A stretch of DNA of 64,000 nt. Origin: Alligator mississippiensis (Eukaryota > Chordata > Crocodylia > Alligatoridae). The position numbers and the translations under genes were made by a program. This document shows, one piece after another, positions 55,193 through 64,000 of this stretch (positions are counted from its first letter, which is position 1; every line of letters begins with the position of its first letter). The stretch lies in assembly GCF_030867095.1 (NCBI RefSeq), contig NC_081832.1, positions 59,691,444 to 59,755,443 of the forward strand, given 5' to 3'. Under the pieces are notes generated by a model. The model saw only the letters and a program-made list of their open reading frames with translations, was not told the DNA's origin and ran no database searches.

Positions 55193-56235
55193 CTATGACC
55201 CCAGCTGTCTTCAAGGTAGAGATGGTGGTTATCTTTCTGGTTGAATCTCTGCTTAATGGACTTCCCCTAATGAACTCCACAACATTTGCTCATATGTTTA
55301 AAGGCACATGTTTGGGTCCAGCTTCTTAAATTTGATTAATAAATTGCCTTCATGGCTTGGTACTTTTAATGGGAAACAGAATATTTATGACAAGCACTTC
55401 CAACCCTCAGGAATGCTTTCTTACTTGTATGATTGCTAGAAAAGCAGGAAGAATAATGCATAAGCTGTGTTCTTTATCTCTACACCATGTTTCTTGTTAG
55501 TGAGTATGATAGATATGAGAATGAGCATGTTACAAGTCATGAAACTGTGTTGGTATGATATTTTATTTTCAAATACAAAACATTTTAGTCAGTGATGGTG
55601 GATAGGTGCAATAGAAAATAGTCATCAGTAGAAAATAGTCTTCTTTTATGGCTGTCAGCAGGCCATGGGCCCTATGAAAATGAGACTAAAACTTGTGGTA
55701 TTTTAGGATTTTTAGATAGTGTCAGTGAATGCATGCAGTGTAACCATAAATGTACTGACAAGCATGAAGGAGAATGAAAGACCAATGACTATTTAACATC
55801 ACACAGGTGTCTAATAGAGACTAGGGATCAATATAGGCACAATAAAGTAGAGCCTGACATCACAAAACTTCTAATGAAGTTTTTCAGATCTCCTGCCCAG
55901 TAAGGAAACATAATGGAACTGCAAATGGAGAATGTTTCATAGAAGGCAGGTTAACTTATTAATTGCAAATTAATCTCTCAAACTTGGAGAAGAAGCAGCA
56001 CTTAAGCCAAGTAACTTTGCCTTCAGTGGAAGGCTTTGTAACAAAGAATGACTGAAAAATTACAAATCTTGAGCACATAATACAAGTAGTGGAAAATTCC
56101 TGGAGAAGCAGGACTAGGTGAGGAGACTATAAGGCAGGGGAGTAGGGAGCTTCTGGATTCTCCGCCTCATCTAAACACTGATTAGTCTAATATGACAAGA
56201 GGCCTTAGGGGATCATGCATCAGCTTATAGAGAGA
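55193..56235. other. intergenic, nothing recognised
   Basis: No exon, RNA gene or element end that I can support. Confidence 0.35.
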
Positions 56236-56295
56236 AGTAGGGTTTGAAAGGACCTCCAGAGTTCATCAAGTCCAATCTTCTGCCTGTGGCAGAGG
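56236..56295 (-). mobile_element. CR1 LINE 3' end, degraded
   Basis: Reverse-strand CR1 tail: GTAGGGTTTGAAAGGACCTC, AGAGTTCATCAAGTCCAATC, TTCTGCC. Only about 60 bases. Confidence 0.72.
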
Positions 56296-58990
56296 AAATC
56301 TGGAGTGTTATGCACTTTGACCATCTTAGATTCTCCTTACCACTAAGTGCTAGAATTTGAAAGGGTGCCATAGGATACACCTACAGCAGCACTCAGTACA
56401 TGTGAGAATCTTGCATATGACAGAATTGCTGACAGAGAGGTTATGGCCAGATCCCCTTTGCTCTAGTAATGGCAGAAAGGGGCTGAAATTGTGCCCTTAG
56501 CAGTCCAACACTGACAAAAAAACATGAGAGATATCAGTCGCGCACATAGTTAGCTTTGTGTCAGCTTCCAGCTTGAAGTGTATTTCTACGGCTGAACTAT
56601 TGAACAGCAGCCTGTATTTTGAACATGTAGACCAATTTTATCTTTTGTCCAGCAATAGAGAGGTTAGCAAGTATAGCGCTGAGTTCTCTACAAATATTTA
56701 GAAGTCTGGCAAAGACTTCTAAAAACCATCCTCTCTTAAATCGTCGGGGGGGGGGGGGGAGGAGGGGGAGATACTGTGGGCAGAGAAGACTTACAATCCA
56801 AACTCCTACAGAATGTACCTGGAAACCTATAACCCAATACTATTTATATTAGATCTAATAATACCATTTCCTCATTCCTCTTTAGGTAGATTAGCTTAGT
56901 TAATATGACTGGCAGTAACTGGACATACATGTGATAAGGGAACCCCCTATCATTAATCTACTTAAGGGCAGAAAGAGACTGTCAAATCAAACCAGTAACG
57001 TCAATGATCCCAGCACTAGCACAGGAGAAGGAATCTGTCACAACCCATCAGCAAGACCTAGGCCAATGAGCTCAGGAAAGATGCCAGCCTATCATCTCTG
57101 GTTACCATTCTTTAGGCTCCGCCATGCATTTTATTTTGATTTGTGCCTTGGCCTTTACGTGGAGGAGCAACCTCCGGGATGAGAGAAGAATTCAGTTTCT
57201 GTGCCCAGTCATTCTGCTGAGACTTCCAGCAAAGGTGCCAGTTTAGATCAGTTTATATCCATGATAAAAACTTTTGTGATTTGGCTATTTGTCTCCTAGG
57301 AAGTGGTTTGAAATGCACTAAATTAATTTTATTCCACTTACAGAATAGGCAGCATATACATAATTATGGATCTGAGCTGGTTTTCACCTGTGTGGTGAAA
57401 AGTGTCTTAAACTCACATAATAACAATTAGAGATAATAGAGGCTAGATGTAAAGACAGATTCAGATATGACTGTAATGGGAATGATAGTGTTGGTTCTAT
57501 GCTAAGGATCAGAAGAAGGTGTAAGTTGTACCACTGTAGGCCTCCTTAGATTCATTCGGCTCAATCAAATTAAACAGATTCCTTTTCGTATTAGACTTCT
57601 ATACAGCCAATTCCTGATTCCATCACTCTGTGTCATTAAGTTTCACACTTTTAATTCACTGCTGACCAAAATTCAAATCAGTGACCTTAGTTATGCTTAG
57701 TCCATATGTAAATACCCTAATAAACACGGCCTACAGGTTCTAAAAGCCTGTTACTTGCACGCAATTCAAGAGGAGTTGCAGGTGCTATCAAAGATTTCCG
57801 AGTCAGAATTTTGGCACTAAGGTTTGACAATAATGGCCCAACACTTTGAGGACCTCAGCTTTAAGATGGTAGAGAAGGACTAAGTGGTATAGTCAGAGGC
57901 AGAGGCAATGTAGGAGACATAGCCCGAAAAAGGAATGGAACCTGAAAAAAAACCACATAGCAGGAGCCAGGATGCCATGCCATGCTTTTATTTAAGAATT
58001 AAAAAATGTCCAAACCAGGCAAATCTTGTAATATAAAGCAAGCACAGCACAGTCTAGTACAGCACATTGATGCTATCTTATTGGCGGTTGCTAGCAGCAT
58101 GGGGTGGCACCTAGCTTGAGACATGTTTGAGAAACATGTCTCTTTTAGCCACATGCCACAGTTGAGACCTCGAAATAGGTCAGCTTATAAAATGTAGAAG
58201 CAGGAAGACAATCCAGATAATCAAGTCTGTGCAATGGAACAGTGATTAACAAACACAGGGAAGGAGGAAAACATGGAAAAGATTGTGAGTAACATGATTG
58301 AGCTGATGAAAGAACCCAAGAAAAAAAAAATTATCCTGATGGTTACAGCATTTATGATTTTGAGAAAGTCAGTGGAATAGCCAGACATGGGGTATCAGAT
58401 ACTACAGGGAAAGCACAGTGCTGGCCTTAGGAGTGGGTGATGTGGGTGGGTGCCCAGGGCACTGTGGCTGGGGGGGGCACACACACATACACACACATGT
58501 GAGCAGCCCGTGTGTCTCATGCCGGAGCTAGACCCAACCCATGGCTTTCTGCTATTGGCAGGCCCTTTTAAATCCTGTGCATGCGCAGTAGGGCCTGCTG
58601 CTGGTGCTGCGCTGTTCTAGGGGACCCCTAACCCACCAGAGAAGGGGGCAAGTCCCCCCCCCCCCTTTCCCCTATCTCACGCACCAGGCAGCACCAGGAC
58701 ACGTGGCTCCCTGGTGGGCTGGGCAAAGTAGGAGCCGGGAGTGGGGGGGGGGGGTGACCCTCCTCAGCTCCTCTCAGCTGCCCCACAGCTATCTAGTTCA
58801 CTCCCACTGTGGGCCCTGCTTACCTCCTGGCTATGCTGGGGATCAGGTCGGGGGTCCACCATGTCTGTTTGGGGTTGCTGGGAGTCCTGGGCTCACAAGG
58901 CACAATGGGCTTCCACCCGTGTGTCTCACACCGGAGCCAGTCCCAAACTGCTAGACCCAATCTGTTCCCTATGGCACCCCATGGGAAGAC
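56296..58990. other. intergenic, nothing firmly recognised
   Basis: Includes a poly-G run near 56746 and a GC-rich patch at 58440-58980 (GTGCCCAGGGCACTGTGG, poly-C and poly-G tracts) that is probably a dispersed repeat next to the following CR1. No gene is supported. Confidence 0.35.
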
Positions 58991-59258
58991 TAGGTCCAAC
59001 GGTCACAAACTCTTGGAAGACAGTTTTAGGCTGGACATAAGGAAAAACTTCTTTACTGCCCAAGTCCCCAGGGCCTGGAATAGACTCCTCAGAGGTGGTG
59101 CAGGCATCTACTCTGGATTCCTTTAAGAAACACTTGGATGCCTATCTTGCTGGGGTCGTTTGACCCCTGCTGGCTGCCTGCCCTTTGGGCAGGGCTGGAC
59201 CCAATGATCTTGCGAGGTTCCTTCTAGCCCTAATGTCTATGAAATCTATGAAATTATA
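58991..59258 (+). mobile_element. CR1 LINE 3' fragment
   Basis: Encodes the ORF2 C-terminal tail (SFRLDIRKNFFTAQVPRAWN) and the 3' UTR (GCTGGACCCAATGATCTTGC, ending TCTATGAAATCTATGAAATT). A different subfamily from the copy at 48262, matching instead the tail at the right window edge. Confidence 0.9.
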
Positions 59259-60570
59259 TTTGAGAAGGATAGAATATATATATATTCCTAATCATATTTC
59301 TCTCTGTTAATCTCTATTCCAGAGGGAGAAAAAATTCATCTTGTATCTTCTCACATGTGACCTAACAGATGAGTTTGGGCATCTTTTTCCTTTGAAATGT
59401 ATTTAGTCATTTTTGGTATCTATTTTCTTCCACATAAGTATTTAAGAACTTGTTTCCTCTACTTCTGTTTGGTCTGCAGGCTAGGTCTTCCTTGAAATGT
59501 GAAGCTATTGTCTAGTAAGAAACGTTCCTGACCTCTACCTACCAATAGACCCACTGACCATCTTTTAATCAAGCTGGGTTACAAAGATACATGCATACCA
59601 AAGACGATGATTTATACAAGTGTAAGAGTAATAAAACTGAACACAACTTAACATTAGCTGTTAATAGAGGCCATTTATGAATGGGAGTCACTTCAATTCA
59701 GGAAAATGTCTATATATTATAAATTACTTCCCCACAATTAATCACTGTACATAGTTGGTGACAGTTTCATTGCCCTGTCATTTTTTTCTCTACAAGCTTC
59801 AACACTGAACATATACAAAGTTTAAGGAGGAAAGTAATATTTTCCCATGATTACATAAATATGGTAATGACACATGGGAACTCAAAGACTTCATGATTGA
59901 TTTGAAAGGATCCATCACCTTTCGTACCTCATCCATTCTATTCATTCTCACTCACAGCTGTACAAGTACTGCAGTTATTAAAGGCTTATGATAGTCTCAA
60001 GGACCTATATCCTATGCGATTATAAACCAAGAACAACACACTGAATTGTACCTGGAACAAAAAAACATGAACGCCCACTATTTTAACTTCATTTAAATAT
60101 TTAAAGAGGAGACTATTTTTTACCTGTGAAAGATGAAGGTAAATACCATCTAGGAGACCATTTACTGGAAAGTAATGCCCAATCTTAAGAGATTTTGAAT
60201 GTCATAGTAACTACTCAGCTCTCAGTTAATGCTGGATTTTTCCTATTTCTGCTGAAGTGTATGGGAACCTGATAGGTTTCTACAATAGTACATTGACAGT
60301 ATGCGGGGTGCTTTACGGAGCCCATCATGAAAATTCTCACAAAAAATTCAAGTTCACTAAGTTTACAGTGGTCAATAGTTTGGGGCAGTTTTTTAATCAG
60401 GAATAAATTCACAACACTGGCAGATATTCAAAATTATCTGATAAGATAAAAAACAAGAGGGCAAGGAGATTGCCAAGAAAAAAAAAATTATGTTCTAAAT
60501 GGGCTGTGACATCCTCCAAATTAAATTAGGCCTGGTATCTAGTGATTTCCTAATCAGGGTGGAGGATCTC
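59259..60570. other. intergenic, nothing recognised
   Basis: AT-rich upstream flank of the second SPINK-like exon. No feature supported. Confidence 0.35.
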
Positions 60571-60578
60571 ATTTGGGG

Positions 60579-60650
60579 TATAAAAATTGGAGCTCTCCCT
60601 AGGGTGTTTATTAGGGCTGTATCTCCTGGGCAGAGCACTAACAGAGCACC
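60579..60650 (+). promoter_or_regulatory. promoter and leader of second SPINK-like gene
   Basis: A clear TATAAAAA box at 60579-60586 lies about 70 bases before an ATG. The leader contains GCAGAGCACTAACAGAGCACC, closely matching the leader of the gene at 34419 (ACAGAGCACTGACAG, CAGCACC), which marks the two as paralogous promoters. Confidence 0.65.
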
Positions 60651-60712
60651 ATGAAGCTAACAGGTGTATTTATTTTCTTTAGAGTGACATTTTTCTACCT
60701 CTTCTCAGCTGA
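60651..60712 (+). CDS. second SPINK-like gene, exon 1 (signal peptide), partial or broken
   Basis: The ATG opens MKLTGVFIFFRVTFFYLFS, a signal peptide very like that of the SPINK gene upstream ([19 protein letters not shown]) and of SPINK6. By comparison exon 1 should end after TCAG at 60708, but the next bases are CTGAGT rather than GTGAGT: a single-base change removes the expected GT donor. A GT four bases further on (60713) would change the phase and is a weak donor. Without splicing the frame continues only about 18 more residues to a stop. No downstream Kazal exon was found before the window ends, so this is either a gene continuing beyond 64 kb with a shifted donor or a broken copy. Confidence 0.6.
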
Positions 60713-60716
60713 GTAC

Positions 60717-61944
60717 TCTTTGTTTTACCTTTACAGTGAATTTGTCTGTCTCCTGGTCCCCTGAAAAAAATGTTACTGTTAAAGGATAAGACCTAACAAG
60801 ATATAATATGAAGAAATTAAATGCATGGTGAATTTTGAGGTCCTCTATGTTCTGCATGAATAGAGGTCAATTGAGGGAGTATAGATGGGTTCACCGAGTG
60901 GCTTGACAAAATTTACCCTGCCCCATAGTGCTGTCAGTGATACTGCAGAACAACTGATGAAACATAGGCAATGCCACAGTCAGAAATATTTAAAAATCTC
61001 AAAACTCTGAATAAAATAATAAAATGTAAGTGGGTTTGATGATTTCCCCCCACTTTTACACTCATGAATTGAGGAAGGAGATGTTTCAATTCTTTGAACT
61101 CTGAATTTTTATTTTTTGTAATTCTGTATTTAAAAAAACTGGATTTTAAAATTTAGATTTACAATACTTTTTTCTCTTTTCACATCCCCATTCTTGTAAG
61201 AATTCTGCACAACATAGGTTTCACCTTGCTATGGTGTGTCCAGGTACAAACATCCAGGGAGGTTAGGGCGTGTTAAAATAGCCACCCGATCCAACTTAGT
61301 TCACCCAGATGCAGACCTTACACCTAGATCCCTAGTTAGGTAAATTTAACTGCAAACTATACAGAAGTTCTAGATGGGTTTAATCAGTCAAAAATGGCCA
61401 ACTCAATCTAAATTAACTGTACATTGGAGGTAGTCTAATATAGATCAGGTCTAGCGAGACTGAGCTAACTGCACTTCTGTACAATGCCCAGCACAGCCCC
61501 AAAGCTGTGAAAACCCAGCCACTGACCCCAGCCCTGGGGCTGTGTTTTTCCTATCCTTTCCACCCCTTCACTCCTGCACCAAGCTATTTTTAGCTTCCCA
61601 GGCCCTCTCCTCACCCCCAGACAAAAACCCCCCACCATGGACCAGTGAGGCCTTCATCCCCTGAGCCTGCCAAATTCCCCAGTCCTGCAAGCCACTCCCA
61701 ATACTGGTTTTACTGGTGTTCCCTGGTGCTAGGAGCCAATGAAAGTAAGTCAGTGTGGGGGGAGAGGTGGGGGGACGGGATCAGGGGGCTTAGTCCTCTG
61801 GGGGAGCAGGTGTTCATTTGGGGGTGTGAAGTTTGGAGGGGGGGCGCTAAAAATAGCCCTTGGTCTGGAGGGGGAGAAAGCCCCCCTGATCCTGCCAGGC
61901 CCCCACCATGGAACTGCCAGCCTTCTTAATCCCACCAAGCCCCC
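60717..61944. other. flank of second SPINK-like exon, GC-rich at its end
   Basis: No SPINK exon 2 or 3 is visible. From about 61480 the sequence becomes GC-rich with repeated GATCCTGCCAGGCCCC/AATCCCACCAAGCCCC words; similar words recur at 63160 beyond the following LTR. Confidence 0.4.
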
Positions 61945-62894
61945 TGTGACAAGGCATTTTGCATGTCTGTCACTTTAAGGGGAAAGAGGCTCAGGGAAAA
62001 GCAGTCTGCAAGTGTGGCAGGGGCCAATTAGAGAGTCACCTGACCAGAAAGGGGTGGGGCTTGACGCATATAAACCCAGGACCTGAGCTCAAGTCTAGCC
62101 ATGAGACCTGCAGGGAGAGGAGCTCCTGGCAGTGGGGCTACAGCCAGGTTCCTGCTTAATATCTGAGCTGACGTAAAAAAACCTGGAGGTCCTAAGAGGC
62201 CCAGGGGTATGGCCAGATGCTTGGGAGCGAGGTTCAGAGCCCAGGAATAGGGCAAAGGGGCCCAGAGACTGGGGCCAGGGGCCCATAGCCCAGAGAGGGG
62301 CAGGGCTAGGGCAAATAAGCTCAGGGATCATAGCAAAGGAGCCCAGAGATTGGGGCCAGGGACCCGAAGCCCAGCGGGGGAAGAGGCAGGAGCATGAGAG
62401 CCAGGACACAGGTCCTGGGAGTGGCCCAGAGGTGAAGTGCCCGGGTGAGGAACGCAGGCTGGGATACTGCACTTGGGAGTAGACGTAAGAGGCAAAATAC
62501 TTGGGTGGAGGAGACTAGTTTGGAAGCTGCACCTGGGAGTAGCCAAGCTGGGCAAAGTGCTGGAGCAGGAAGGCTGGAATCACAGGGATTGAGGCCAGGG
62601 CTGCCAGGGGCTGTTGATAGACAGTGATTGATAACATGTGAAGGCATGGGTGTGGTTTGAAGGAGCAAGTGGAGCCATGTAATTAGCACTCAAGGCAATG
62701 ACCACAGACACCCATGGTCATGAGTGTGAGATCAGGCTTGGGAAGCCCTGGGGCAGCTTCTCTTTTTCTAAAAGACTAACATCAATACATGGTGGACAAG
62801 TGAAGGAAGAGTTCCCAAAGAGAATTAGACCAGGCAAGGGCAGAGTGGCCAACTGGGGGAGTCACGGCCACACCTGGGATGAACATTTGTTACA
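61945..62894 (+). mobile_element. probable solo LTR (Ty3/Gypsy-like or ERV)
   Basis: About 950 bp bounded by TGTGACAAGG and TTTGTTACA, which are inverted (TGTRACAA), with CCCC before and CCCT after as a possible 4 bp target duplication. A CATATAAACCC promoter box near 62067 is followed by a G-rich transcribed part with a diverged GCCCAGAGACTGGGGCCAGG minisatellite. No internal genes are attached. Family assignment rests on general LTR layout only. Moderate age. Confidence 0.5.
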
Positions 62895-63883
62895 CCCTTT
62901 CCCCGCAAAGCTGTCAGCAATCCATCTGCCCCTGCCCCCACTTTGATTTACTTCATTCAAGCTTCACGTACTGGTGAACACCAGCAAAACCAGCCCCAGG
63001 AGCACTTTGTGGGATTGGGGATGGTTTCGCAGCATCAGGGTGGGGCTGGAGGGATCAGGAGGCGTTGATGGGATTGGAGAGCCTCTCCGATCCCACTAAC
63101 CCCCACCCTGATCACCTCAAACACGCCCTGCAGACCCACTAGCTCCCCCTCCCCCTCTCCCCGATCCTGCCAAACCCTCCTGTGTTGCACTTCCTTCTCC
63201 ATGGAGCCAGCTACTCCTTCAATTCAGACAGCATTTGATGTATGCAGGACAAAATGACATCCAATTTCCATGAGGCTCTTACACCACTGCCATACCAAAA
63301 GAAATCTTCAGAGAAGCAATTTCTTTTCATGTGCTTTCATCCAAATATTAGTTGTCCTTCCTTTAGGAACTGTTGGCAAGGAAATTGAGGCACATGTCTA
63401 TCTTGTTTGCCAAGTTAAATTTTGTTCATGTCCTTTTGTCCTTCCACAGAAGCTGTATTTTATTTTCCAAACACTAGCTGTAGCATCTCCTGAGAGTAAG
63501 TACTTGTTCACGTGTGCTGCAGGGGTGCCATCTAGTGCTACATTTCATATTTTCTCATCAGATTTCCATCTCCCCGATACATTTTGCATCTTGACTATTT
63601 CAACAATTACAATAGTATATTTACCTTTTTACATTTTAAAAAAAGTTACAAACCTCCATGACCATGGACTTTTCAACCTCAGACACTAACAGTTGAGGCT
63701 TGCCAAACTGCACTTGTTAATGGTCAAATACTTCTGGACTGCTGCCTCTGTCATCTAGGGATTCTGTCTATATGAGGCATTGTGGAACAGACATGTTCCT
63801 CACAGCTCCAAGCAAGTGATTTTTTTTCCCTGTACAAAAGTTTGGGGCCTGTACCTGGTCATCCCCTCTGACTACCACCACAT
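62895..63883. other. intergenic, nothing firmly recognised
   Basis: GC-rich to about 63190, including a small inverted pair (ATCAGGGTGGGG with CCCCACCCTGAT). It is AT-rich afterwards. The 139-codon open frame near 63270-63689 has no recognisable domain. Confidence 0.4.
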
Positions 63884-64000
63884 AGATTTCATAGACATTA
63901 GGGCTGGAAGGGACCCTGGAAGATCATCGAGTCCAGCCCCTGCCCCAGGGACAGGAAGTCAGCAGGGATCACAGGATCCCAGCAAGATAAGCATCCAAAT
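63884..64000 (-). mobile_element. CR1 LINE 3' end, runs off the window
   Basis: Reverse-strand CR1 tail: ATTTCATAGACATTAGGGCT, GGAAGGGACCCTGGAAGATC, TCGAGTCCAGCCCCTGCCCC, then AAGATAAGCATCCAAAT from the end of ORF2. It continues past position 64000. Confidence 0.92.

Noticed and set aside
63270-63689. 139-codon open frame near the right edge
   Set aside because: No domain, no SPINK cysteine pattern and no promoter; probably chance in AT-rich DNA.

Overview
The window reads as a gene-poor stretch of a reptile nuclear genome. It is most likely crocodilian, with turtle or another archosaur as alternatives. The reasons are vertebrate intron-exon genes, an IL-12 p40 gene whose protein looks bird-like, and a repeat content dominated by CR1 LINEs (one 2.4 kb copy and about ten 3' fragments) and many short terminal-inverted-repeat DNA elements. 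Nothing looks bacterial or plasmid-borne, and no tRNA, rRNA or CRISPR was seen.

There are two convincing intact genes, both on the + strand. IL12B, the shared p40 subunit of IL-12 and IL-23, runs from a TATA promoter near 15.30 kb to a poly(A) signal near 26.51 kb, with seven coding exons that join in frame into 320 residues. A four-coding-exon Kazal-type serine protease inhibitor (SPINK6-like, 84 residues) lies at 34.42-41.70 kb. Further right are two more traces of a SPINK cluster: a degraded exon 2/exon 3 pair on the - strand at 52.75-53.65 kb, and a promoter plus signal-peptide exon on the + strand at 60.58-60.71 kb whose expected splice donor is altered and whose later exons, if any, lie beyond the window.

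Layout: 0-15 kb is intergenic with dense DNA-transposon relics, a nested MITE, a 370 bp foldback and an unidentified coding relic on the - strand. 15-26.5 kb is IL12B. 26.5-34 kb is intergenic, with CR1 fragments and a 208 bp palindrome made of two retroelement tails. 34-42 kb is the SPINK gene, whose introns hold a TIR element and a second long foldback. 42-51.7 kb is repeat-rich, with minisatellite-bearing elements, the long CR1 copy and a probable solo LTR. 51.7-64 kb holds the SPINK traces, three related MITEs, CR1 tails and a second probable solo LTR.

The functional content is one immune cytokine gene next to the start of an epithelial or secreted protease-inhibitor cluster. The rest is transposon-derived sequence. 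The most unusual structures are the long imperfect palindromes, a MITE nested in another MITE with its empty site preserved in a sister copy, retroelement tails with hammerhead-like cores, and a G-rich minisatellite shared by three repeat blocks. I found no clear evidence of a previously undescribed biochemical system.
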